DNA of 64,000 bases from Sulfopaludibacter sp963835555 (GTDB taxonomy: Bacteria; Acidobacteriota; Terriglobia; Bryobacterales; Bryobacteraceae). The position numbers were made by a program, and so were the translations under genes. The DNA lies in the NCBI GenBank assembly GCA_963835555.1, contig CAWIGC010000018.1, forward strand, positions 1 to 64,000, given 5' to 3'. Under the pieces are notes generated by a model. The model made no database searches. It was not told the origin of the DNA and worked only from the letters and a program-made list of their open reading frames with translations. Below are positions 52,743-61,270 of the stretch, one piece after another; within the stretch, counting starts at the first letter, position 1; the number at the start of each line of letters is the position of its first letter.

Positions 52743-53732
52743 CTACTCCTGTAAGGTCGCGTCCGCGCCCTTCGATACCATCCCCGCCAGCTCGGACGCG
52801 TCCCAATTGGTCAGCCGGATGCAGCCGTGCGAGGTCGCATGGCCGATCAGCGACGGGTCGGGCGTGCCGTGGATGCCGTAATGCTCTTTGGAAAGGTCGA
52901 TCCACACCACGCCCACGGGATTGCGCGGGCCGGCCTTGATCTCCGCGCGCTCGTCTTTGTTCTGCGCGTCCCAGAACAACGCCGAATTGTAGTGAAACAC
53001 CGGGTTCCGCTGGTAGCCATTGATTTTCCAGTCGCCCAGCGGCAGCGGATCGTGTGTGCTGCCGATCGTCGCCACGTAAAACGCCAGAAGTTTACCGTTG
53101 GCATCGTAGGCGCGCACGGAACTCTCGGATTTCGAAACTACCACTTTCGTTACCGAGTTCGGGCCGCCCGGCGGCATCACCAGCACATTCGGCACGGTCA
53201 ACTGCTGGCCTGACTTACTGAAATCGGCGCCGGGATTCAGAGCCTTCATCAAATCCGGGCCGGCGTGGAAGCGCTCCGCCAGTTCGTCGAGCGGCGAACT
53301 GTATCCCAGGGCGGGCAGCTTCGCCTGCTCCATCAGGTCGTCCGGCAATTGTACGAACGGGCCTTTCTCGTCGTCGTCGCTGATGGTGTAGGGTACCAGC
53401 AGCGGCGCCGTGTCTGCATTCAGAGCCGCCCATGTGGCAGGGTCCAGGCTGCCGCTCGCCGGAAGCTGCCGTTCGCCCTGGAAAGCGGCCACCGTCTTCT
53501 GTAGGTTCGTGCCGAAACTACCATCGATCTGTCCGCAGGAAAAATGTGCCCGCGCCAGAAGAATCTGCGCCCGCACTACACCGGAGCCTTTGCTCCCCAT
53601 GCCGGTTTCGGGCTGGTTGGTGCTGCCAATCTGGTTCGGGTCCACCGTCAGCGGCGCGTTCGTCGTCGCGCCGAACGCCGCACCGGCCAATGTTAAGATC
53701 CATACAAACCGGAAAGGGCGCCTGATCGTCAT
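52743..53732 (-). CDS. L,D-transpeptidase (YkuD) with peptidoglycan-binding domain
   Basis: 329 residues: a signal peptide (WILTLAGAAFGAT), a PG_binding_1 domain at about 50-105 (LLARAHFSCGQIDGSFGTNL), a LysM-like linker, then a YkuD catalytic domain with the motif HGTPDPSLIGHATSHGCIRL, containing the active-site Cys. It forms 3-3 cross-links or anchors proteins to peptidoglycan in the periplasm. An in-frame GTG at 53741 is an alternative start. It forms an operon with the downstream M23 peptidase. Confidence 0.9.
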   Translation of the reverse strand: MTIRRPFRFVWILTLAGAAFGATTNAPLTVDPNQIGSTNQPETGMGSKGSGVVRAQILLARAHFSCGQIDGSFGTNLQKTVAAFQGERQLPASGSLDPATWAALNADTAPLLVPYTISDDDEKGPFVQLPDDLMEQAKLPALGYSSPLDELAERFHAGPDLMKALNPGADFSKSGQQLTVPNVLVMPPGGPNSVTKVVVSKSESSVRAYDANGKLLAFYVATIGSTHDPLPLGDWKINGYQRNPVFHYNSALFWDAQNKDERAEIKAGPRNPVGVVWIDLSKEHYGIHGTPDPSLIGHATSHGCIRLTNWDASELAGMVSKGADATLQE

Positions 53733-53762
53733 GCCAATCACAGGGCACGCCGAACACCAATG

Positions 53763-54842
53763 TTAGCGGCGTTCCAGGAACTCTGCCAGCAACCCGTGGA
53801 AATGATGCACGCCGTTCTCCCGCTTCACCGAAAAGCGGCCCTGCGAATAGCTGCTGGAGTGGAGCCCGCGCTGCACCGATTCGCAGATCCGGATGTCTTC
53901 CTGCTGGATCTCGTCGGAAAAATCGATGGTCGCCTGCGCCACCCCGGCATCCCCGTAGGAGAACCACTCGAAGATCGTGAGCGTACGGTCCGGTCCCAGG
54001 GGCAGGATCAGATTGCTGCTCATGTTATCCGGGTACACATTCAGCATGAAGTTAGGAAAGATCCAGTAGTACAGAGCGCAATTATTGCTGTCGGCGAACT
54101 CATACCGCCGCGCGCCCTCACCGGTGCGGGGCCGGATGGGAGCGATCTGCGAGGAATAGTAGCGGAAGGTCTCTACGCGATACTGCGCGTAGTCCAGTTC
54201 GCGGAACAGGCTGGGGTGCGCCGCGGGCAGGTGGTAGCCCTCCACATAATTGTCGATGTAGACCTTCCAATTGCAGGCGATCTCGTAGTCGCGCCGCGCG
54301 GAGAGGCGCAACTCGCCGGGGCGGCAGCCGATTTCAGCCGCTTCCCGGGGAATGGCGCCGAACACCTCGGCCAGCGGCGGCGCATGCGCGTCCTGATTCA
54401 CGAAGACGAACGGTCCCCAGGTTTCCACGCGATACTGCGGCAGGTGGATTTGCGAGCGGTCCCAGTTCTCGACGCCTTCGAATTCGGGCTGGCCGTGCAA
54501 ACGGCCGTCCAGCGTATAGGTCCAGGCGTGGTACGGGCAGCGAATCACCGGCGCCGTGCCGTTGCCTTCGGCCAGCAGCGAGCCGCGATGGCGGCAGACA
54601 TTGGAAAAGGCGCGCAGCGTGCCGTCCTGATCGCGCGTCACCAGGATGGGCTCCCCGGCGATCTCGCCGGCCAGGTAACTGCCGGGCGTGGCCACTGCGT
54701 CCGCCCGGCCCACCGCCTGCCAGGTGCGGCCGAAGACACTCCGGGATTCCAGCGCCAGCATGGCGGGGTCCGTGTACCAGCGCGCCGGAATGGTGGAGGC
54801 GCGCGCCAGGTCCGGCTCGAAGATGAAATCGCTCAGGTCCAA
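53763..54842 (-). CDS. Rieske-type aromatic/aliphatic ring-hydroxylating oxygenase alpha subunit
   Basis: 359 residues. The Rieske [2Fe-2S] site is CRHRGSLL (Cys-x-His) and CPYHAWTY (Cys-x2-His). The mononuclear iron site includes NWKVYIDNYVEGYHLPAAHP and a later Asp-rich part (QQEDIRICESVQRG). Domain layout and length resemble choline monooxygenase/carnitine oxygenase and phenylpropionate dioxygenase alpha subunits. The substrate is unknown and no reductase gene is adjacent. It lies 30 bp upstream of the YkuD gene on the same strand and diverges from rimO. Confidence 0.85.
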   Translation of the reverse strand: MDLSDFIFEPDLARASTIPARWYTDPAMLALESRSVFGRTWQAVGRADAVATPGSYLAGEIAGEPILVTRDQDGTLRAFSNVCRHRGSLLAEGNGTAPVIRCPYHAWTYTLDGRLHGQPEFEGVENWDRSQIHLPQYRVETWGPFVFVNQDAHAPPLAEVFGAIPREAAEIGCRPGELRLSARRDYEIACNWKVYIDNYVEGYHLPAAHPSLFRELDYAQYRVETFRYYSSQIAPIRPRTGEGARRYEFADSNNCALYYWIFPNFMLNVYPDNMSSNLILPLGPDRTLTIFEWFSYGDAGVAQATIDFSDEIQQEDIRICESVQRGLHSSSYSQGRFSVKRENGVHHFHGLLAEFLERR

Positions 54843-54875
54843 TGCTCAATGCTATCCTGAAAGAAGCACACCTGT

Positions 54876-56282
54876 TTGGATACTCATTTGAAAATTGGTT
54901 TTGTAAGTCTGGGCTGCCCGAAGAACCTGGTCGATAGCGAGGTCATGATGGGTCAACTTGTGGCCCGGGGCCACGAATTGACGCCCCATCCCGACCAGGC
55001 CGACGTTCTGGTGGTCAACACCTGTAGTTTCATCGATCCCGCCAAAAAGGAATCGGTTGACACCATCCTGGAAATGGCGGAATACAAGAAGGTGGGCCGC
55101 GCACGCAAGCTCATCGTCGCCGGCTGCCTGGTGGAACGCTACCGCGGCGATATCCGCAAGGATCTTCCCGAAGTCGATGCCCTGATCGGCACCAATGAAC
55201 TGGATGGCATCGTAGCGGCGTGCGAGGGCCTGGAGCCCGGCTCCGGTCCCGTGCAGCCGTACCTGTACCACGATCTGACCCCGCGCGTGCTGGCCACCCC
55301 GCGCCACTTCGCTTACATCAAAATTGCCGAAGGGTGCGACCATCCCTGCACGTTCTGCGTGATCCCGCAATATCGCGGCGCATTCCGCAGCCGGCGCTTC
55401 GAATCGGTGATTTCCGAAGCCACCCGCCTCTTCGGCCAAGGCGTGCGGGAAATCAATCTCATCGGGCAGGATACCACCTGTTACGGCGAAGATCTGGGAC
55501 TCGCCGGCGGCCTGGCTCATCTGCTGGCTCGGCTGGCCGGCATCGAAACCGAGCACGAAAAGTGGATCCGCTTCCTGTACGCCTATCCCAATAAGGTTAC
55601 GCAGAAACTGCTCGATACCATCGCCGCCCATCCCTCGCTGGTGAAATATATCGATATGCCGCTGCAGCACGCCAGCGCCTCCGTGCTGAAACGCATGAAG
55701 CGCGGCGCCTCGGGCGATATCTTCCTGAAGCTGATCGAGCGCATCCGGCGCACCATACCGGGCGTCGCCATCCGCACCAGCTTTATCGTGGGCTTCCCCG
55801 GGGAAACGGCCGAAGACTTCGACGAGTTGTGCCAGTTTGTGAAGGCTGCGCGTTTCGACAATCTGGGCGTCTTCACGTATTCCGACGAAGACACCAGCCG
55901 CAGCTATGCGCTGGATGGCAAAGTGGACGGCCGCACCATTCACAATCGCAAGCGCCGCCTCATGGCGCTTCAACGCAAGATTTCCCGCGCCCGCAACAAG
56001 GCTTTGGTGGGCCGGGAACTGCCCGTGCTGGTGGAAGGTCTATCCAAAGAGACGGACCTGTTGTGGGAAGGCCGCCTTTCCACGCAAGCCCCGGACATCG
56101 ACGGCGCCACCCTGATTAACGATTTTGAAGGCGCCGAACCGCGGCAGGGCGAAATCCGCCGCCTGCTCATTACCGAAGCGCACGATTACGATGTGGTCGG
56201 CACGCTCCTGCCGCCTACCGAAACGGTTCCGCGGTTTGTGCCTGCGCCGCTGATCCAGATATCGTCCCAGCCCGCGCTATGA
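54876..56282 (+). CDS. rimO: ribosomal protein S12 methylthiotransferase RimO
   Basis: 468 residues. N-terminal UPF0004 domain with cysteines in SLGCPKNLVDSE, VVNTCSFID and VAGCLVERY (first [4Fe-4S] cluster); radical SAM domain with CDHPCTFC and VIPQYRGAFRSR; C-terminal TRAM domain (LVGRELPVLVEGLSKETDLL). It methylthiolates Asp89 of ribosomal protein S12. Starts are TTG at 54876 or TTG at 54888; no ATG is available. It heads a tight run with yacG, pgpA, a propeller protein and cinA. Confidence 0.93.
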   Translation: MDTHLKIGFVSLGCPKNLVDSEVMMGQLVARGHELTPHPDQADVLVVNTCSFIDPAKKESVDTILEMAEYKKVGRARKLIVAGCLVERYRGDIRKDLPEVDALIGTNELDGIVAACEGLEPGSGPVQPYLYHDLTPRVLATPRHFAYIKIAEGCDHPCTFCVIPQYRGAFRSRRFESVISEATRLFGQGVREINLIGQDTTCYGEDLGLAGGLAHLLARLAGIETEHEKWIRFLYAYPNKVTQKLLDTIAAHPSLVKYIDMPLQHASASVLKRMKRGASGDIFLKLIERIRRTIPGVAIRTSFIVGFPGETAEDFDELCQFVKAARFDNLGVFTYSDEDTSRSYALDGKVDGRTIHNRKRRLMALQRKISRARNKALVGRELPVLVEGLSKETDLLWEGRLSTQAPDIDGATLINDFEGAEPRQGEIRRLLITEAHDYDVVGTLLPPTETVPRFVPAPLIQISSQPAL

Positions 56283-56452
56283 AATTCCGTTGCCCGATTT
56301 GTAAGAAGCCGGTCAAGCTGGGCGACTCCGATTTCCCTTTCTGCAGCGAACGGTGCCGCATTCTGGACTTGGGCGCGTGGTCCAACGAAGAATATCGAGT
56401 CTCCTCCTCCGCCTCGCCGCCGGAGGAAGAGGAATCTCCCGGTGAAGATTAA
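56279..56452 (+). CDS. yacG: DNA gyrase inhibitor YacG
   Basis: 57 residues. Zinc finger FRCPICKKPV ... FPFCSERCRILDLGAWSNEE, with the four cysteines of the YacG family (CxxC and CxxxC), and an acidic tail (PPEEEESPGED). YacG binds GyrB and inhibits gyrase in other bacteria. The ATG overlaps the rimO stop (ATGA), and the next start lies inside its end (11-nt overlap). Confidence 0.9.
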   Translation: MKFRCPICKKPVKLGDSDFPFCSERCRILDLGAWSNEEYRVSSSASPPEEEESPGED

Positions 56453-56909
56453 GTTCGCAAACCTCATCTCGACGTGGTTCGGGTGCGGCTGGTCACCCTT
56501 CGCGCCCGGAACGGCCGGTTCCGCCGCGGCAGTGGCGATTGCCATCGTGTTGCACAGGTATGCCGGGCTGGCGCCGTGGCATTTCCTGGTGCTGGCAGTT
56601 CTGCTTTCTCCTCTTGCAATCTGGGCCGCCGGAGTGACGGCGGCGGCGTACAAAATCAAGGATCCCGGCTTCGTGGTGGTGGATGAAGTTCTGGGGCAAT
56701 GGATTACCCTGGCCGGCGCGGCTACGTTGAACTGGAAGACATACCTGTTGGCTTTCATGCTGTTCCGGCTGTTCGACATCTGGAAACCCCCGCCGGTACG
56801 CCAACTCGAAGCGCTGCCCGGCGGCCTTGGCATAAACGCCGACGATATGATGGCAGGGATTTACGGCGCGTTGGTGTTGCTGGCGGTGGGACGGCTGTTA
56901 CAATCTTGA
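56442..56909 (+). CDS. pgpA: phosphatidylglycerophosphatase A
   Basis: 155 residues starting at GTG. Conserved motifs are GWSPFAPGTAGS near the N-terminus, VVVDEVLGQWITL (the acidic active-site motif), and LFRLFDIWKPPPVRQLEALP then GGLGINADDMMAGIYGA. It has several membrane helices. PgpA removes phosphate from phosphatidylglycerophosphate to give phosphatidylglycerol. The 11-nt overlap with yacG indicates translational coupling. Confidence 0.92.
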   Translation: MKIKFANLISTWFGCGWSPFAPGTAGSAAAVAIAIVLHRYAGLAPWHFLVLAVLLSPLAIWAAGVTAAAYKIKDPGFVVVDEVLGQWITLAGAATLNWKTYLLAFMLFRLFDIWKPPPVRQLEALPGGLGINADDMMAGIYGALVLLAVGRLLQS

Positions 56910-56915
56910 GTGGAT

Positions 56916-57947
56916 ATGCCCCTTCGGAAATCGCCCGACTCCCGGCCGCAAATCGCACAGGTGACGCCGCCCGCCGCTATCGCAGGTGGTGAGTTGCAGA
57001 TTCGCGGCAAGGGCTTCGCCCAAGCGGAAAGACCCCGCGTGGTGATCGGGGAAGTCTCCGCGCCGGTGATCATCGGTTCGGATTCCTTCGTGATCGCCCG
57101 CGTGCCGGAAGGCGCCACCGCCGGAGAACTGGTGGTCCAGAACGGCCGGCAGGCCAGCGATTCCTGGGCCTGCGATATCGGCGTGCTCATTGCCGAAAAC
57201 CTGCATCCCGTAGCCAATCCGGCGATCGATTCGTTCGGCAATATTTACAGCACCTTCAGCGGGTCGCGCGGGCAGAAAGTGCCGGTGGCGGTCTACAAGA
57301 TCGATCTCCACTTCAACATGAAGCCGTTCATCAATGAACTGATGAACGCTACCGCCATGGCTTTCGACACCCAGGGGATGCTCTACATCTCCAGCCGTTA
57401 TGACGGCTTCGTCTACCAGGTCACGCCTACCGGCAACATGTCGGTCTACACCGAAGGCATGGGCATCGCCACCGGACTGGCCTTCGATCAGGAGGGCAAC
57501 CTCTACGTGGGCGACCGCAGCGGTACGATTTTCAAGATCAATTCCAACCGGCAGATTTTCGTATTCGCCACGCTGGAACCCTCCATTTCCGCCTACCACC
57601 TGACCTTTGGGCCGGATGGGTTCCTGTACGTCACCGGCCCCACCACTTCCAGCTTCGATGCGGTGTACCGCGTCTCCGATCACGGCGAAGTAGAGGTGTT
57701 CTATCGCGGGCTGGGCCGGCCTCAGGGCATGGCCTTCGATGAGGAAGGCCGTTTGTACGTAGCCGCATCCATCCGGGGGCGTAAGGGCGTGGTGCGCATC
57801 TACCCGGACAAGCAGGCCGATCTGTTCCTGTCCGGCCCGGGCGTCGTCGGCCTGGCCTTCACTCCCTCTCGCGCGTTGGTGGTTGCCACCACCAATGCAT
57901 TGCATCGTGTCGATATCGGAATCAAAGGTCTGCCCCTGGTCCGATGA
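56916..57947 (+). CDS. IPT/TIG domain plus NHL-type beta-propeller protein
   Basis: 343 residues, no clear signal peptide. Residues 15-85 resemble an IPT/TIG domain (AGGELQIRGKGFAQAERPRV, VIARVPEGATAGELVVQNG). The rest is a six-bladed SMP-30/NHL-type propeller with repeated phrases (AIDSFGNIYSTFSG, AFDTQGMLYISSRYDGFVYQ, AFDQEGNLYVGDRSG, GMAFDEEGRLYVAAS). Starts are GTG 56910, right after the pgpA stop, or ATG 56916. It sits between pgpA and cinA with overlaps or near-zero gaps on both sides, so it is part of that operon. Function unknown; a scaffold or lactonase-like role is possible. Confidence 0.75.
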   Translation: MPLRKSPDSRPQIAQVTPPAAIAGGELQIRGKGFAQAERPRVVIGEVSAPVIIGSDSFVIARVPEGATAGELVVQNGRQASDSWACDIGVLIAENLHPVANPAIDSFGNIYSTFSGSRGQKVPVAVYKIDLHFNMKPFINELMNATAMAFDTQGMLYISSRYDGFVYQVTPTGNMSVYTEGMGIATGLAFDQEGNLYVGDRSGTIFKINSNRQIFVFATLEPSISAYHLTFGPDGFLYVTGPTTSSFDAVYRVSDHGEVEVFYRGLGRPQGMAFDEEGRLYVAASIRGRKGVVRIYPDKQADLFLSGPGVVGLAFTPSRALVVATTNALHRVDIGIKGLPLVR

Positions 57948-59182
57948 ACGCGGAAATCATCGCAGTCGGCTCGGAAATGTTGACGCCGGAACGCGTCGAT
58001 ACCAACTCCCTGCACCTCACCGCGGAATTAAACAATCTGGGCGTGGAAGTGGTCACCAAATGCGTCATTGGCGACGATCGCGAGCGCCTGTCGGACGCGG
58101 TGCGGCGCGCGATGTCCCGGTCGGAGATCGTGATTCTTTCCGGCGGTCTTGGCCCTACCGAGGACGACCTCACGCGCGAAGCAGTGGCTCAGGCGCTGGA
58201 CCGCAAGCTGATTTTCCGCGAGGAACTGGCCGAAGTGCTGGAACGCCGCTTCGCCCAGTGGAAGCGCAAGATGGCCGAGATCAACAAGCGCCAGGCGTTC
58301 CTCATCGAAGGCGCCGACGCTTTGCCCAACGATCGCGGCACCGCCCCCGGCCAATGGGTGGAGGAATCCGGCTCGGTGATCATGCTGCTGCCGGGACCGC
58401 CGCACGAACTCAAAGCCATGTTCGAGCGCCAGTGCCTGCCCCGTCTGAAACGCCTGGTGCCGCCGCTGGCCATCCGCACGGCCTTTCTGCGCGTAGCCGG
58501 GATGTCGGAATCGGACCTGGATGCGTTGATCGCACCCGTCTACACCAAGTACCGGAACCCCGTCACCACCATTCTGGCCGCGGCCGGCGATCTGCAAATC
58601 CACTTGCGCGCCCGCTGCGCCACCGCCGCCGAAGCTGACGTCCTGCTGGCGGAAGTGGGTGGCCCCATCGAACTCCTGCTGGGAGACCGCTTGTATTCCC
58701 GCAATGGAGACCCGTTGGACGTGGTAGTGGGCCAGATGCTCCGCAAGCAGCACGCCACCGTGTCGGTCGCCGAAAGTTGCACCGGCGGCATGTTGGGTGA
58801 ACGGCTGACCGCCGCACCTGGCAGTTCGGACTATTTCGTGGGCGGCTTCATCACCTATTCGAAAGAGATGAAAGTGCAACTGCTGGGCGTTCCGCCGGAG
58901 CTGCTGCAGCAGTTTGGAGCCGTAAGTAAAGAGACCGCCGAAGCCATGGCGGCAGGCGCGCGCCTGCGCACGGCATCCACCTACGCTCTCTCGGTCACGG
59001 GCGTCGCAGGGCCGGATGCGGGCGGCGAACCGGTGCCTGTAGGTACCGTCTATGTGGGACTCGCGGATGCCGCCGGAGTGCTCTCGGTCCACCGGCAGTT
59101 CATCGGCGACCGCACGCGCATCCGCACCTTTACCTGCCAGATGGCTCTGGACCTGCTCCGGCGCCGGATAGCAAAATTGTAG
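57944..59182 (+). CDS. cinA: CinA family nicotinamide-nucleotide amidohydrolase
   Basis: 412 residues, both domains present. The N-terminal MoCF-like domain (MNAEIIAVGSEMLTPERVDT, LSGGLGPTEDDLTREAVAQA, LPGPPHELKAMF) is linked to ADP-ribose pyrophosphatase activity in some CinA proteins. The C-terminal NMN deamidase domain has VSVAESCTGGMLGERLTAAP, FITYSKEMKVQLLGVP and VTGVAGPDAGGEPVPVGTVY. It recycles pyridine nucleotides. The ATG overlaps the upstream stop by 4 nt. Confidence 0.93.
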   Translation: MNAEIIAVGSEMLTPERVDTNSLHLTAELNNLGVEVVTKCVIGDDRERLSDAVRRAMSRSEIVILSGGLGPTEDDLTREAVAQALDRKLIFREELAEVLERRFAQWKRKMAEINKRQAFLIEGADALPNDRGTAPGQWVEESGSVIMLLPGPPHELKAMFERQCLPRLKRLVPPLAIRTAFLRVAGMSESDLDALIAPVYTKYRNPVTTILAAAGDLQIHLRARCATAAEADVLLAEVGGPIELLLGDRLYSRNGDPLDVVVGQMLRKQHATVSVAESCTGGMLGERLTAAPGSSDYFVGGFITYSKEMKVQLLGVPPELLQQFGAVSKETAEAMAAGARLRTASTYALSVTGVAGPDAGGEPVPVGTVYVGLADAAGVLSVHRQFIGDRTRIRTFTCQMALDLLRRRIAKL

Positions 59183-59187
59183 CTGCG

Positions 59188-59802
59188 CTACTGCCCGTTG
59201 CTACGGTGATTCACCAGGGCCAGAAATTCGTCCCGGGTCTCTTTGCGCGTGCGGAACGCCCCCAGCATGGCGCTGGTCATGGCGCCCGAGTGCTGCTTTT
59301 CCACCCCGCGCATCATCATGCAGAAGTGACGCGCTTCGCAGATCACGCCCACGCCTACCGGGTCGATCACTTCCTCAATGGTCTGGGCCACTTGCTGGGT
59401 CAGGCGCTCCTGAATCTGCAGCCGGCGCGCGAACACATCCACGATGCGCGGAATTTTGCTCAGGCCGATCACCTTGTTTTTCGGCAGGTACGCGACGTGC
59501 ATTTTGCCGAAAAACGGCAGCATGTGATGCTCGCACAGGCTGAAGAACTCAATGTCCTTCACCACCACCATCTCGTCGTACTTCACATCGTACAGGGCGC
59601 CGTTGACCACCTTCTGCACGTCCATTTTGTAGCCGCTGGTAAGGAACTTCAACGCCTGATCCACGCGCTGCGGCGTGCGAGCCAGACCGTCGCGCGCCGG
59701 ATTTTCGCCCAAGCCCTCAAGGATTTGTTTGATCTGCGGCGCCAGGTCCGGCGCTTCCTCTTTGCTCCGTATCACCTTCACAATTGCTTTATTGGATTTC
59801 AT
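59188..59802 (-). CDS. folE: GTP cyclohydrolase I
   Basis: 204 residues. Zinc and active-site motifs: FSLCEHHMLPFFGKMHVAYL, GLSKIPRIVDVFARRLQIQE and CEARHFCMMMRGVEKQHSGA. It converts GTP to dihydroneopterin triphosphate, the precursor for folate, tetrahydrobiopterin and queuosine. The chosen ATG at 59802 (MKSNKAIVKV) lies 14 nt inside the end of the PTPS gene, so it is coupled to it; a further in-frame ATG is at 59817. It is third in a minus-strand operon of PTPS, PTPS and folE. Confidence 0.94.
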   Translation of the reverse strand: MKSNKAIVKVIRSKEEAPDLAPQIKQILEGLGENPARDGLARTPQRVDQALKFLTSGYKMDVQKVVNGALYDVKYDEMVVVKDIEFFSLCEHHMLPFFGKMHVAYLPKNKVIGLSKIPRIVDVFARRLQIQERLTQQVAQTIEEVIDPVGVGVICEARHFCMMMRGVEKQHSGAMTSAMLGAFRTRKETRDEFLALVNHRSNGQ

Positions 59803-60223
59803 CTGCCTTGATCTCAAAGATGTTCCGCTCGGTCTCCGCGATGCGAATCTTGTGCAGTTTTGGCCACTCTCCGGGGAATACTCTGCTCCAGTTCGTCTTC
59901 AGGCGCCGGCAAATCTCGATCGCCAGGTTTTCCGACGTGGGCACCACGTCGTGAAATGCGCCGACCTCCACATTCAGATTCCGGTGATCGAAAGGCGTCA
60001 GCACCTGCTCCCGCACCAGTTCATCCAGCCTGCCGGGATCGAGTACCCGTCCCGTGCGTTCGTCGGCGGGTCCCCGCGCGCTCACCTCGATTACATAATT
60101 ATGCCCGTGACCGTAGGGATTGTTGCACTTGCCATAGAGCCGCCGGTTCTCTTCCGCATCCAGTTGCCGCGCGTGCAACCGGTGCGATGCCGCAAAACCG
60201 TAGCGGCGGGTCAGGTAGTACAC
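59789..60223 (-). CDS. 6-pyruvoyl tetrahydropterin/6-carboxytetrahydropterin synthase, cysteine-bearing copy
   Basis: 144 residues starting at GTG (60223), overlapping the previous gene by 13 nt. The family site KCNNPYGHGHNYVIEV has the catalytic Cys and the zinc histidines, as in mammalian-type PTPS (GKCNNPxGHGH); the upstream zinc His is in AASHRLH. Further motifs are FDHRNLNVE and PTSENLAIEI, and a closing Glu (RIAETERN). It acts on dihydroneopterin triphosphate from FolE, giving 6-pyruvoyl-tetrahydropterin (biopterin route) or 6-carboxytetrahydropterin (queuosine route). The two cannot be told apart here. Confidence 0.88.
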   Translation of the reverse strand: MYYLTRRYGFAASHRLHARQLDAEENRRLYGKCNNPYGHGHNYVIEVSARGPADERTGRVLDPGRLDELVREQVLTPFDHRNLNVEVGAFHDVVPTSENLAIEICRRLKTNWSRVFPGEWPKLHKIRIAETERNIFEIKADEIQ

Positions 60224-60636
60224 GGCTGCTCCCCGAAGTAGTCCACGTACAAGTCTGGCGTTTCGTATACCCGCACGCAGTATAGATGCCTGTCCGCGCC
60301 GGTTAGGTGCGGCTCCAGCCGCCGCCAGATATCCCGCGCGATATTCTCCGTGGTGGGAACCACGGTGTCGAACGGAGGGACTTCGTAGTTCAGGAACCGG
60401 TGGTCGTACGGAGCCACGATTTCGCGGTTCAGGATTTCCTTCAACTCCTTTAAATCCAGAACCATGCCGGTCATCGGATGGGGCTCGCCCTGAAGGCTCA
60501 CCTCCACCACATAGTTGTGACCGTGGCCGTGCGGGTTGGCCGCCAGGCCGAACAGTTCGCGGTTTTCCTCGTCGGATAGCTGGGGGTTCCGGCAAATGTG
60601 CGAAGCCGAGAACTCCACTTTGCGCGTGATCACCAT
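60211..60636 (-). CDS. PTPS/QueD family protein lacking the catalytic cysteine
   Basis: 141 residues, clearly homologous to the next gene. The zinc ligands are kept (SASHICRN, HGHNYVVEV), as are YDHRFLNYEVP and PTTENIARDI and the final Glu (RVYETPDL). At the position of the catalytic Cys it reads GLAANPHGHGHNY, so Cys is replaced by Ala. PTPS variants with altered residues at this site have other activities (for example PTPS-III, with Glu, makes 6-hydroxymethyldihydropterin). First gene of the operon; ATG at 60636, diverging from the TlpA gene at 60698. Confidence 0.85.
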   Translation of the reverse strand: MVITRKVEFSASHICRNPQLSDEENRELFGLAANPHGHGHNYVVEVSLQGEPHPMTGMVLDLKELKEILNREIVAPYDHRFLNYEVPPFDTVVPTTENIARDIWRRLEPHLTGADRHLYCVRVYETPDLYVDYFGEQPCTT

Positions 60637-60697
60637 TGTCGCTTTTTTCGACGCCGGGAGCCCTTTGCGAGATACAATTTAATTATAGTTGCCAGTC

Positions 60698-61237
60698 ATG
60701 CAGAGCGTCAAAATTGACCGGCTTCTGCGAGCAGCCATTTGCGTCCTCGTAGCGGCCTTCGTTTATGTTGTTTATGCGGGTATCCATCAGACTGTCATCG
60801 CTGCTGGAGACTCCGCCCCCAGTTTCACCATCCGGGCCGATAACGGCACGACGGTGTCGTTTCCGAATTTCGGAGGCAAAATTCTGGTCCTGAATTTCTG
60901 GGCCAGTTGGTGCCCTCCCTGCGTGCAGGAAACCCCCTCTCTTAGCCGGTTCACCCAGGAGTTCGCCGATAAGGGCGTAGTGGTGCTCGGCGTGAGCGTG
61001 GACAAGGACCCGCAGGCGTACCAGAACTTCCTCAAGAAGTATCAGCCGGCATTCCTGACTGCGCGCGAGCTCAACCTCCACGAAGATTTCGGCACCTTCA
61101 TGTATCCCGAGACCTACATCATCGGCGCCAACGGCAAAGTATTGAAAAAGATCGCAGAAGCCGTCGATTGGAGCGATCCCACAATCACCGGGTACATCAA
61201 TAGCGAGCTCGCAAACCAGAACAACAGCAGAACCTGA
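60698..61237 (+). CDS. TlpA-like membrane-anchored thioredoxin
   Basis: 179 residues: an N-terminal membrane anchor (AAICVLVAAFVYVVYAGI), then a redoxin/TlpA domain with the active site FWASWCPPCVQETP (CPPC) and cis-Pro region FMYPETYIIG. Such proteins face the periplasm and reduce or maintain disulfides, often in cytochrome c maturation. ATG 60698 is used in preference to an upstream GTG/ATG at 60689. It is followed 33 bp later by a second thioredoxin-fold protein. Confidence 0.88.
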   Translation: MQSVKIDRLLRAAICVLVAAFVYVVYAGIHQTVIAAGDSAPSFTIRADNGTTVSFPNFGGKILVLNFWASWCPPCVQETPSLSRFTQEFADKGVVVLGVSVDKDPQAYQNFLKKYQPAFLTARELNLHEDFGTFMYPETYIIGANGKVLKKIAEAVDWSDPTITGYINSELANQNNSRT

Positions 61238-61258
61238 TCCGGCCCGGGGCCTGATCGC

Positions 61259-61264
61259 TAAAAT
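61259..61264 (+). promoter_or_regulatory. TAAAAT 6 nt before a start codon
   Basis: A -10-like box ends 6 bases before the ATG at 61271, with no ribosome binding site in between, so the transcript could be leaderless. Confidence 0.4.
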
Positions 61265-61270
61265 CAGAAT

